Source of the DNA: Streptomyces achromogenes
Lineage (GTDB): Bacteria > Actinomycetota > Actinomycetes > Streptomycetales > Streptomycetaceae
NCBI RefSeq assembly: GCF_030816715.1
Contig: NZ_JAUSYH010000001.1
Location: 4,154,001-4,218,000, forward strand
Reading direction: 5' to 3'
DNA length: 64,000 nucleotides
Under the pieces are notes generated by a model, which was not told the origin of the DNA, ran no database searches, and saw nothing but the letters and a program-made list of their open reading frames with translations. Both the position numbers and the translations under genes were made by a program. This document shows positions 1 through 7,302 of this stretch, piece by piece. How positions within the stretch are numbered: the stretch's first letter is position 1; each line of letters begins with the position of its first letter.

Positions 1-15
1 CTTACGCCGCCCTCC

Positions 16-1428
16 TTACGCCAGCGCCCGCCCCAGCACGTACACCGCGGGCGCCGCCGCGGCCAGCGGCAGGGCCACGCCCGCCGTGAAGTGCACGAAG
101 CGGGAGGGATAGTCGTAGCTCGCGACCCGGTGGCCGATGAGCGCGCAGACCGCCGCGCCCGCGCCGAGCAGCGCGCCCTTCGCGCCCAGACCGGTCATTC
201 CGCCGACCGCGATGCCCGCGCCCGCCGCGGCGAGCAGGGCGACCACGACGGAGGCCGGGGTGGGCAGCGGCAGCGCCCGGGCGAGGACGGCCACCGCCAC
301 CGCGGCCGCGCCGACCGACACCGCGTCCGGGTCGGCGCCCAGGTGGCCGGCGGCGAGGACGGCCAGCGCACTGGAGGTGACGGTCGCCATCAGCCCGTAC
401 ATGCGCTCGTCGGGATCGGCGTGCGAGCGCAGCTGGAGGATGAGGCAGAGCAGGACCCAGACGCCCAGGGTGCCGAGGATGGCGGCCGGCGCGTGCTCCC
501 GGCCGGCGGCGAGGAGCACCGCGTCCGCGACCAGCGCGCCCAGGAAGGCGAGGGCGATGCCCTGCCGGGCCGGCCACATGCCGTTCAGCCGGAACCAGCC
601 CGCGGCCGTCACCGCCTGGAGGGCGACGAGCGGGACGAGCAGGGCGTACGAACCGATCGCCGCCGTGCCGGAGAGCAGCAGACCGAGCAGGGCGGTGAGC
701 GCGGCGGGCTGCATGCCCGGCTCGATGATCGGCGAGCGTCCTTCCAGACGGGCCCGCTGGGCGTCGGTGACCCGGGCGTTGCCGGCCACCGTGGCGGGGC
801 CGTAGCCCGAGCCGGTGCCACCCGCGGGCTGGGAGACCGCGGCGGCGGGCGGCGGCTCGGCGCCAGGCGCGTGAGACGCCTGAGACGCGTGGGATCCATG
901 AGACGCGTGAGGCGCCGGCCGGGCGGCGGCAGCGTGTCGGCCGTCCGTCCCGTCCGCCGGGGCGCGGTGCTCCGGCGGACGGGGCGCGGCGGCCGCCGCC
1001 GGGTCTCCGTAGGCGGCCTGCGGGTTCCCGTACGCGGGAGACCCGCCCGACTGGGGCGGCAGGTAGGCGGTTGCGGCCGGGTCGGCGGCCATGGCCGGGT
1101 CGGCGGCGGTGACCGGCGGCTGGACGCTCGTCTCCCAGGTCTGCCCCTGCCACTGCTGGGTGTCCTGGAGGTGCGCCTGCGGGTCGTCGTACCCCTGCTG
1201 CTGCCCCGGCCACGCCTGCTGGGCCTGGTGGGCCGGGTGAGGCTGCTGGTCCTGGTGGGCCGGGTGAGGCTGCTGGACGTACGGATCGTGGTCCGCCTGC
1301 CCCTGGTGGCCCAGGTGGCTCAGGTGAGCGTCGTGCCCCTGGTAGCCCTCTTGGCCCTGGTAACCCTCTTGGCCCTGATAGTTCTGGTGGCCCGGGTAAC
1401 CCTGATGGTCGTACGGCTGGTCGGTCAT
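16..1428 (-). CDS. Polytopic membrane protein with long Gln/Pro/Ala-rich cytoplasmic N-terminus
   Basis: Function not recognised. The 470-aa product has a low-complexity N-terminal half (roughly residues 1-245) rich in Gln, His, Tyr, Pro and Ala, with YQGQEG-type repeats near the start. A tail of about eight or nine hydrophobic segments follows and ends almost at the stop codon. The ATG at 1428 is chosen because GGAGGG lies just upstream; the frame stays open further 5' but codes for nothing plausible. It starts one base after the stop of the MoaD-like gene, so the two are surely co-transcribed. The disordered N-terminus resembles other Streptomyces membrane proteins with cytoplasmic proline/glutamine tails; no catalytic motif is visible. 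Confidence 0.8.
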   Translation of the reverse strand: MTDQPYDHQGYPGHQNYQGQEGYQGQEGYQGHDAHLSHLGHQGQADHDPYVQQPHPAHQDQQPHPAHQAQQAWPGQQQGYDDPQAHLQDTQQWQGQTWETSVQPPVTAADPAMAADPAATAYLPPQSGGSPAYGNPQAAYGDPAAAAAPRPPEHRAPADGTDGRHAAAARPAPHASHGSHASQASHAPGAEPPPAAAVSQPAGGTGSGYGPATVAGNARVTDAQRARLEGRSPIIEPGMQPAALTALLGLLLSGTAAIGSYALLVPLVALQAVTAAGWFRLNGMWPARQGIALAFLGALVADAVLLAAGREHAPAAILGTLGVWVLLCLILQLRSHADPDERMYGLMATVTSSALAVLAAGHLGADPDAVSVGAAAVAVAVLARALPLPTPASVVVALLAAAGAGIAVGGMTGLGAKGALLGAGAAVCALIGHRVASYDYPSRFVHFTAGVALPLAAAAPAVYVLGRALA

Positions 1429-1429
1429 C

Positions 1430-1684
1430 TCACCCTCCTGCGAACGGCGGGAGCACCTCGACCGTGCCGCCGTCGGCCAGCCGTACCGTCTCATGTTCGC
1501 GGGTGCCCACGGGGTCACCGTCGACGAGGAACGAGCATCGCTGCAGGACACGCACGAGTTCGCCGGGGTGTCGCTCGCGTACGGCGTCGAGCGCCTCGGC
1601 GAGCGTGACCGCTTCGTGCGGCTCCTCGGCGATGCCGGCCGCGGCCTTCGCGGCGGCCCAGTAGCGCACCGTGACCTGGGGCAT
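1430..1684 (-). CDS. MoaD/ThiS-family ubiquitin-like sulfur-carrier protein
   Basis: An 84-aa protein with the beta-grasp pattern of MoaD/ThiS and ending in a Gly-Gly dipeptide (PPFAGG). In this family the C-terminal glycine is adenylated and thiocarboxylated to donate sulfur, for molybdopterin, thiamine or cysteine synthesis. A GAGGA ribosome-binding site precedes the ATG. The upstream hydrolase ends 36 bp before the start and the membrane-protein gene follows after one base, so the three minus-strand genes probably form an operon. No molybdenum-cofactor or thiamine gene is adjacent, so which pathway it serves cannot be decided from context. Confidence 0.85.
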   Translation of the reverse strand: MPQVTVRYWAAAKAAAGIAEEPHEAVTLAEALDAVRERHPGELVRVLQRCSFLVDGDPVGTREHETVRLADGGTVEVLPPFAGG

Positions 1685-1720
1685 GGGTTCCTCAATCGAT
1701 CGGCTGTGTACACGGTCAGG

Positions 1721-2560
1721 CTAGCCCGCCCGGGCGACCGCCCAGTCCCCGATGCGGGTCAGCAGGCCGTCGCCGGCCGCGTGCTCGGCGTGGCCCATGC
1801 CGTGCTCCAGCCAGAGTTCGCCGTGCCCGGCGGCGGCCTCCGCCAGCATCCGGGGGTGGTCCAGCGGGAAGTAGCCGTCCCGGTCTCCGTGCACGATCAG
1901 CAGCGGTGTGGGGGCGATCCTCGGGACCGCCTGCACCGGGGACAGCGGGACCGGGTCCCATTCGCGGCGGTGGATGCGGGTGCGGAAGCCGTAGCGGCCG
2001 ACGAGGCGGCCCTCGGGGCGGGTGACCATCCAGTGCAGGCGGCGCATGGGGGCCGTGCCGCGGTAGTACCAGCGGGCGGGGGCGCTCACCGAGACCACGG
2101 CGTCGACCGTCCCCGGGTGCAGCGCGGCGTGCCGCAGGACGACCGAGCCCCCCATGGAGAAGCCGACGGTGACCACGCGCGCGTGCCCGAGCGAGCGGGC
2201 CCGGTCCACCGCGGCGGCCAGGTCGAGGACCTCGCGGTCGCCCACGGTGGAGTGCCCGCCGGAGCGGCCGTGCCCCCGGAAGGAGAAGGTGACGACGGCG
2301 CCGTACCGGGCGAGGACGGACGCCACCCGCCGTACGTGCGGCCGGTCCACGTCCCCGGTGAACCCGTGTGCGACGACGAACACCGGGTGACGGGCGGATG
2401 ACCCGTCGGCGTCGTATACGGCCGCACCCGGTTCGTATACGAAATCGATGGAAACCCCGTCGGCGGTGGGGAGAAACGTCCGCAATGGTGCGCCGGTGCC
2501 CGTCTCGCAATTCGGACGAACGGTGGAACGCGCCACATGACCTGCCGGACCGCTGCTCAT
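1721..2560 (-). CDS. Alpha/beta-hydrolase fold esterase-like protein
   Basis: A 279-aa serine-hydrolase-like protein. Visible elements are an oxyanion HG motif (AHGFTGD), the nucleophile elbow GFSMGG, a C-terminal Asp in HGDRDGYFP and a His in the EHGMGHAEHA segment. Together these make a complete Ser-Asp-His triad. There is no signal peptide, so it should be cytoplasmic; the substrate is unknown. The start is uncertain: the ATG at 2560 has no good ribosome-binding site and an in-frame GTG lies eight codons further in. It is divergent from glnR, with about 230 bp between the two starts, and heads the minus-strand group that includes the MoaD-like gene. Confidence 0.8.
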   Translation of the reverse strand: MSSGPAGHVARSTVRPNCETGTGAPLRTFLPTADGVSIDFVYEPGAAVYDADGSSARHPVFVVAHGFTGDVDRPHVRRVASVLARYGAVVTFSFRGHGRSGGHSTVGDREVLDLAAAVDRARSLGHARVVTVGFSMGGSVVLRHAALHPGTVDAVVSVSAPARWYYRGTAPMRRLHWMVTRPEGRLVGRYGFRTRIHRREWDPVPLSPVQAVPRIAPTPLLIVHGDRDGYFPLDHPRMLAEAAAGHGELWLEHGMGHAEHAAGDGLLTRIGDWAVARAG

Positions 2561-2792
2561 GTGGGCTATTCTGCTGGACAGAGGACTCGGGCAGCGCAGC
2601 CCCCGGGTCCTTTTGTGCTTTCGGACGCGCTGTATACGAAGTGGGAACCGAGCGGGAAACGCCAGGTGACCACCGGTGTACGGGCCCCGGGAACGCAGAG
2701 CAGTGCCGTGACGACCGCAGTGCCGCAAGAACTCCCCCACCGCCCCGAGCGTGGGAGGGGCCCCACGCAGGGACCGAGGAGGAACCAGACAT

Positions 2793-3581
2793 ATGAGTTC
2801 TCTGCTGCTCCTGACCAACGCTCTCCAGCCCTCGACGGAAGTGCTGCCGGCCCTCGGCCTGCTGCTGCACAACGTGCGCGTGGCCCCGGCGGAAGGGCCC
2901 GCTCTCGTCGACACCCCCGGCGCCGACGTCATCCTCGTGGACGGGCGTCGCGACCTGCCCCAGGTCCGCAGCCTGTGCCAGCTGCTGCGTTCCACCGGGC
3001 CCGGCTGTCCGCTCGTCCTCGTCGTGACCGAGGGCGGCCTCGCCGCCGTCACCGCCGACTGGGGCATCGACGACGTGCTCCTGGACACCGCCGGACCGGC
3101 CGAGGTCGAGGCCCGGCTGCGGCTGGCCATGGGCCGCCAGCAGATCGTCAACGACGACTCCCCCATGGAGATCCGCAACGGCGACCTGTCGGTCGACGAG
3201 GCGACCTACAGCGCGAAGCTGAAGGGGCGGGTCCTGGACCTCACCTTCAAGGAGTTCGAGCTCCTGAAGTACCTGGCCCAGCACCCGGGCCGGGTGTTCA
3301 CGCGCGCACAGCTGCTCCAGGAGGTCTGGGGCTACGACTACTTCGGCGGCACCCGCACGGTCGACGTCCACGTACGGCGGCTGCGGGCCAAGCTGGGTCC
3401 GGAGCACGAGTCGCTGATCGGAACCGTCCGGAACGTCGGTTATCGATTCGTTACCCCCGAGAAGGGGGAACGCTCCACGGACGAGTCCAAGGAGAAGACG
3501 GACCGGTCGGACCGGGCAAAGACGGACGAGGCGGACAACGCGTCCGCCCTGGACGCCAGCGAGGTCCCGGCGGAGGCGTAG
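2793..3581 (+). CDS. glnR: GlnR, OmpR-type global nitrogen regulator
   Basis: A 262-aa OmpR/PhoB-type regulator that I recognise as Streptomyces GlnR, the activator/repressor of glutamine synthetase, ammonium transport and nitrate genes. The receiver domain (about residues 1-120) keeps one conserved Asp (D50, in ILVDGRR) but lacks the usual N-terminal acidic cluster, as expected for this atypical unphosphorylated orphan regulator. The winged-helix domain (about 135-230) carries the FKEFELLKYL, GYDYFGGTRTVDVHVRRLR and GTVRNVGYRF segments. The last 30 residues are charged and low complexity. No histidine kinase is adjacent. The ATG at 2793 follows a strong GAGGAGGA site. Confidence 0.95.
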   Translation: MSSLLLLTNALQPSTEVLPALGLLLHNVRVAPAEGPALVDTPGADVILVDGRRDLPQVRSLCQLLRSTGPGCPLVLVVTEGGLAAVTADWGIDDVLLDTAGPAEVEARLRLAMGRQQIVNDDSPMEIRNGDLSVDEATYSAKLKGRVLDLTFKEFELLKYLAQHPGRVFTRAQLLQEVWGYDYFGGTRTVDVHVRRLRAKLGPEHESLIGTVRNVGYRFVTPEKGERSTDESKEKTDRSDRAKTDEADNASALDASEVPAEA

Positions 3582-3612
3582 TACCCGCCAGTAGGCCCCG
3601 CACCTGCTCGGA

Positions 3613-3653
3613 CAGGGCGTTGCTTCCGCAAGCAGAAGGTTCTTCACGCCCTG
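3613..3653 (+). terminator. Nested hairpin after glnR
   Basis: CAGGGCGT (3613-3620) pairs with ACGCCCTG (3646-3653), and inside it TGCTT/AAGCA (3621-3625 with 3630-3634) forms a second hairpin. There is no clear T-run, so this is a terminator-like structure typical of high-GC genomes rather than a textbook intrinsic terminator. Confidence 0.45.
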
Positions 3654-3674
3654 CCCAGAGCCGGTCCATCCGCG

Positions 3675-3680
3675 TAGACT
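3675..3680 (+). promoter_or_regulatory. -10 element of a probable leaderless promoter for the LacI gene
   Basis: TAGACT fits the TANNNT consensus and lies exactly six bases before the GTG start at 3687, while no Shine-Dalgarno sequence is present. Transcription would therefore begin at the start codon. The -35 region (around 3652-3657) is weak. Confidence 0.6.
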
Positions 3681-3686
3681 CCGCGC

Positions 3687-4718
3687 GTGGCAAAGGTGAC
3701 TCGGGATGATGTGGCGCGGCTGGCGGGGACTTCGACCGCCGTCGTCAGTTACGTCATCAACAACGGACCCCGGCCGGTCGCCCCGGCCACGCGCGAGCGT
3801 GTCCTCGCCGCCATCAAGGAGCTGGGGTACCGGCCCGACCGGGTCGCTCAGGCCATGGCGTCCCGACGCACCGACCTCATAGGCCTGATCATCCCGGACG
3901 CCCGTCAGCCCTTCTTCGGCGAGATGGCGCACGCGGTCGAGCAGGCCGCCTCCGAGCGCGGGAAAATGGTGCTGGTCGGCAACACCGACTACGTCGCCGA
4001 GCGCGAGGTCCACTATCTGCGGGCGTTCCTCGGGATGCGGGTCTCCGGCCTCATCCTCGTCAGCCACGCGCTGAACGACCAGGCCGCCGCCGAGATCGAC
4101 GCCTGGGACGCGCGCGTGGTGCTGCTGCACGAACGCCCCGAGGCCATCGACGACGTCGCCGTCGTCACCGACGACCTCGGCGGTGCCCAGCTCGCCGTCC
4201 GCCACCTCCTGGAACACGGCCACGAGTACGTCGCCTGCGTCGGCGGCACCGCGGAGACCCCCTCCGTCGGCGACCCGGTCTCCGACCACGTCGAGGGCTG
4301 GCGGCGCGCGATGGACGAGGCCGGCATCAGCACGGAGGGCCGGCTCTTCGAGGCCCCCTACAACCGCTACGACGCCTACCGCGTCTCCCTCGAGCTGCTG
4401 GCGGGCCCGGACCGCCCGCCGGCCGTCTTCTGCTCCACCGACGACCAGGCGATCGGCCTGCTGCGCGCCGCGCGCGAGCTGCGCATCGACGTCCCCGGCG
4501 AGCTGGCGGTCATCGGCTTCGACGACATCAAGGAAGCGGCCCTGGCCGACCCGCCCATGACGACGATCGCGTCGGACCGCTCGGCGATGGCCCGGGCCGC
4601 CGTCGACCTCGTCCTCGACGACGGTCTGCGGGTGGCGGGGTCCCGGCGCGAGCGCCTGAAGGTGTTCCCCTCGCGCCTGGTGGCGCGGAGGTCCTGCGGC
4701 TGCGAACAGCCTGCGTGA
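3687..4718 (+). CDS. LacI/PurR-family transcriptional regulator
   Basis: A 343-aa repressor with the N-terminal LacI helix-turn-helix (VTRDDVARLAGTSTAVVSYV) and hinge region with the RPDRVAQAMASRRTD segment. A periplasmic-binding-protein-like sugar/effector domain follows (about residues 60-335), ending in the family's typical PSRLVARRSCG. The effector is not identifiable. The start is a GTG without a ribosome-binding site but with a -10 box six bases upstream, so it is probably translated from a leaderless mRNA. No sugar transport operon is adjacent; recalled synteny places a homologue at this position in S. coelicolor. Confidence 0.9.
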   Translation: MAKVTRDDVARLAGTSTAVVSYVINNGPRPVAPATRERVLAAIKELGYRPDRVAQAMASRRTDLIGLIIPDARQPFFGEMAHAVEQAASERGKMVLVGNTDYVAEREVHYLRAFLGMRVSGLILVSHALNDQAAAEIDAWDARVVLLHERPEAIDDVAVVTDDLGGAQLAVRHLLEHGHEYVACVGGTAETPSVGDPVSDHVEGWRRAMDEAGISTEGRLFEAPYNRYDAYRVSLELLAGPDRPPAVFCSTDDQAIGLLRAARELRIDVPGELAVIGFDDIKEAALADPPMTTIASDRSAMARAAVDLVLDDGLRVAGSRRERLKVFPSRLVARRSCGCEQPA

Positions 4719-4825
4719 ACAGCGCCTGGGCCGTGCCCGCGCAGCCTTCATGAGACCTGTCTGAGAGACCTCGCGCAGCCGCCGCGTCAGGCTTCATATC
4801 GGGCATACGAGGTTCTGCCGGGCTT

Positions 4826-4858
4826 CTCAGGGAGCACTCAGGGAGCTCTCATGGTCGA
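4826..4858 (+). promoter_or_regulatory. Three 11-bp direct repeats upstream of htrA, candidate response-regulator operator
   Basis: CTCAGGGAGCA (4826-4836), CTCAGGGAGCT (4837-4847) and a third, decayed copy CTCATGGTCGA (4848-4858) are contiguous with an exact 11-bp period. This is the geometry used by OmpR/PhoB-family regulators. The site lies just before the htrA start. The neighbouring cssR encodes such a regulator and, from the literature as I recall it, CssR controls htrA-like genes in Streptomyces. Confidence 0.6.
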
Positions 4859-4875
4859 GCGACAAGCTTCCTTCC

Positions 4876-6147
4876 ATGACCGAGAGCATCCGCCGCAGCG
4901 GCGAGTACGAGAACCCGTACCAGGCCCCGTACGAGGGCGCCCGGCAGCACGCCTCCTCCCCGGCGGCCCCCTCGCCGGCAGCCCCGTCGCCGGCGACCCC
5001 CTCCCCGGCGGCTGCCTCCCCGGTGAACGCGGAGTGGCCGCCCCCGCCCGCCTACCGGCCCGCTGCCGCCCACGAGCCGCAGCAGACCGCGCGGCAGCCG
5101 ATCCCGCAGCAGCAGACCGCGCGGCAGCCGGCGGTCGACCCCGCCACCGGATGGCAGGCCCCGGCGGCCCCGGGCGGCGACGCATTCGGCGGTCACGGCG
5201 GTCACGGCGGCGGAACCGCTCTGTTCGCTCCCCCGGCCGCCGAGCCCGCCCCCCACGCCCGGAAGAAGCGCACCCGCGGTCCGCTCGCGCTGCTCGCCGC
5301 CGTGGCGATCGTCGCGGCCGCCATCGGGGGCGGCACCGCCTACGGCATCCAGGAGCTGACCGGCAAGGACGAGGTGGTCGCCACGTCCACCACCACCAGC
5401 GTGGTGCCCTCCAGCAAGACGGGCGACGTGGCCACCATCGCGGCAGCGGTCAGCCCGAGCGTCGTCGAGGTCAGCGCCACGCTCAGCAACGGGACGTCCA
5501 CCGGGTCCGGCGTGATCATCACCAGCGGCGGCGAGGTCGTCACCAACAACCACGTCATCTCCGGCGCGAACTCGATCAAGGTGACGACCAGCGACGGCAA
5601 GTCGTACACCGCCAAGGTCGTCGGCACGGACAGCAAGAAGGACCTCGCGCTCATCAAGCTGGAGAACGCCTCCGGCCTCAAGGCGGCGACTCTCGGCGAC
5701 TCCGACGGCGTCAAGGTCGGGGACACGGTCGTGGCGATCGGCTCCCCCGAGGGCCTGACCGGGACCGTCACCAGCGGCATCGTCTCCGCCCTGGACCGGG
5801 ACGTGACCGTCTCCACCGACGAGAGCCAGGGCCAGCAGCAACAGCAGGGCGGCGGGGAGGGCAACTGGCCCTTCCAGTTCGGCGGCCGGCAGTTCAACGG
5901 CGACACCGGCGAGTCCACCACGACGTACAAGGCGCTCCAGACGGACGCCTCCCTCAACCCCGGCAACTCCGGCGGCGCGCTCATCGACGCCGCGGGCGAC
6001 ATCATCGGCATCAACTCCGCGATGTACTCCGCCGCGGCCGACTCCTCCTCCTCCGACGCCGGCAGCGTCGGCCTCGGATTCGCCATCCCGATCAACACCG
6101 TCAAGTCCGACCTCGCCACGCTGCGGGCCGGCGGCTCCGACAGCTGA
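4876..6147 (+). CDS. htrA2: HtrA/DegP-type membrane-anchored serine protease (no PDZ domain)
   Basis: A 423-aa protease. Residues 1-130 form a Pro/Ala/Gln-rich cytoplasmic tail, 135-157 a single transmembrane helix, and the rest an extracytoplasmic trypsin-like domain with the triad His226 (NNHVIS), Asp256 (KKDLAL) and Ser365 (NPGNSGGAL). The protein ends shortly after this domain, so the PDZ domain usual in HtrA is missing. A Gln-rich insert lies between Asp and Ser. It probably degrades misfolded exported proteins. No good ribosome-binding site precedes the ATG. Adjacent cssRS and the upstream repeat array suggest secretion-stress control. The name htrA2 follows recalled S. lividans usage. 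Confidence 0.9.
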   Translation: MTESIRRSGEYENPYQAPYEGARQHASSPAAPSPAAPSPATPSPAAASPVNAEWPPPPAYRPAAAHEPQQTARQPIPQQQTARQPAVDPATGWQAPAAPGGDAFGGHGGHGGGTALFAPPAAEPAPHARKKRTRGPLALLAAVAIVAAAIGGGTAYGIQELTGKDEVVATSTTTSVVPSSKTGDVATIAAAVSPSVVEVSATLSNGTSTGSGVIITSGGEVVTNNHVISGANSIKVTTSDGKSYTAKVVGTDSKKDLALIKLENASGLKAATLGDSDGVKVGDTVVAIGSPEGLTGTVTSGIVSALDRDVTVSTDESQGQQQQQGGGEGNWPFQFGGRQFNGDTGESTTTYKALQTDASLNPGNSGGALIDAAGDIIGINSAMYSAAADSSSSDAGSVGLGFAIPINTVKSDLATLRAGGSDS

Positions 6148-6179
6148 CCACCCCCACCGACCGAGCCAGGGAGTACGTC

Positions 6180-6386
6180 ATGATCAAGCAGGTTTCGCAC
6201 ACGGTGACCGGTTGCGGTGCGGCCGACCTCGGCCTGGCCCTCGACGTGGCGTACGAGCTGCACGCGCCGACCGCGTCGACCCGCGCGCCGGAGGTGGCCC
6301 CGCAGCTGACCGGCCTGCGCGCCCCGGCCGGCCGGCCGCACGTGCGCAAGGTCCCGCTGAACCGGCTCGCGACGCTGCGCGGCTGA
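6180..6386 (+). CDS. Small hypothetical protein (68 aa)
   Basis: A 68-aa ORF beginning 32 bp after the htrA stop, with GGGAG ahead of the ATG. The product is MIKQVSHTVTGCGAADLGLALDVAYELHAP followed in the sequence by a basic tail ending RLATLRG. It has no signal peptide, membrane segment or known motif. Position and ribosome-binding site support real translation in an htrA operon, and its codon third positions are GC-rich as expected. I do not recognise a family. Confidence 0.5.
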   Translation: MIKQVSHTVTGCGAADLGLALDVAYELHAPTASTRAPEVAPQLTGLRAPAGRPHVRKVPLNRLATLRG

Positions 6387-6396
6387 ACCCGCCCAG

Positions 6397-6472
6397 CCCG
6401 CTCCGCCGCTCCGTACGGCCCGCTCCGCCCGCTCCGCCGCTCCGTACGGCCCACTCCGTACGATCCGTACGC
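6397..6472. repeat. 25-bp direct repeat and four TCCGTACG sites before cssR
   Basis: A 25-bp segment at 6397-6421 recurs exactly at 6428-6452 (period 31). TCCGTACG occurs four times, at 6410, 6441, 6455 and 6465, each containing the palindrome CGTACG. The array sits in the 178-bp gap ahead of cssR and could be a regulator target or a simple tandem duplication. Confidence 0.6.
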
Positions 6473-6564
6473 GCCCGTAGGGAACCGTGCGAGGCTGAGG
6501 ACGCTCACCACGTTCAGCACGACCCGCCTCCCGTCGTCCCACCGCACCCGAGGAATCCACGCCC

Positions 6565-7302
6565 ATGAGCCCCGCCGAAGGCGACCGTGACACCCAGCGC
6601 ATCCTGATCGTCGACGACGAGCCGGCGGTACGCGAAGCACTTCAGCGCAGCCTCGCGTTCGAGGGCTACGACACGCAGGTCGCCGTGGACGGTGCGGACG
6701 CGCTGGAGAAGGCGACGGTCTACCGGCCCGACCTGGTGGTCCTGGACATCCAGATGCCGCGTATGGACGGTCTGACGGCGGCCCGCCGCATCCGGGGCGC
6801 GGGCGACACCACCCCCATCCTGATGCTGACGGCCCGTGACACGGTCGGCGACCGCGTCACCGGGCTCGACGCGGGCGCCGACGACTACCTGGTCAAGCCC
6901 TTCGAACTCGACGAGCTCTTCGCCCGGGTCCGGGCCCTGCTGCGGCGCAGCTCCTACGCGCCGGCGGCCGGCGCGGGCGCGGCGCAGGAGGACGACGCCC
7001 TCACCTTCGCCGACCTGCGCATGGACCTCGCGACGCGGGAGGTGACGCGGGGCGGGCGGCCGGTCGAACTGACCCGCACGGAGTTCACCCTCCTCGAGAT
7101 GTTCATGGCGCACCCGCGCCAGGTCCTCACCCGCGAGCAGATCCTGAAGGCGGTCTGGGGATTCGACTTCGAGCCGTCGTCCAACTCGCTGGACGTGTAC
7201 GTGATGTACCTGCGCCGCAAGACGGAAGGGGGCGGTGAGCCGCGCCTCGTGCACACCGTACGAGGGGTCGGTTATGTGCTGCGACAGGGCGGCGCCGAGT
7301 GA
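6565..7302 (+). CDS. cssR: CssR-like OmpR-family response regulator
   Basis: A 245-aa two-component regulator. The receiver domain (residues 12-125) has the acidic pair D17/D18, phospho-acceptor D61 (VVLDIQMP) and K111 (VKPF). The OmpR winged helix follows (about 145-240) and ends GVGYVLRQGG. Its stop overlaps the start of the kinase gene by four bases, so the pair is translationally coupled. By position beside an htrA-type protease it matches the pair named CssRS in S. lividans, which responds to misfolded secreted protein. The name rests on synteny recalled from memory. Confidence 0.88.
   Translation: MSPAEGDRDTQRILIVDDEPAVREALQRSLAFEGYDTQVAVDGADALEKATVYRPDLVVLDIQMPRMDGLTAARRIRGAGDTTPILMLTARDTVGDRVTGLDAGADDYLVKPFELDELFARVRALLRRSSYAPAAGAGAAQEDDALTFADLRMDLATREVTRGGRPVELTRTEFTLLEMFMAHPRQVLTREQILKAVWGFDFEPSSNSLDVYVMYLRRKTEGGGEPRLVHTVRGVGYVLRQGGAE

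Noticed and set aside
1..15. Remnant of a gene at the left edge
   Set aside because: Only 15 bases precede the membrane-protein stop; nothing can be supported.
1716..4751. 1011-aa antisense open frame over the hydrolase, glnR and LacI genes
   Set aside because: No domain, biased composition, and it crosses three recognised genes and two intergenic regions.
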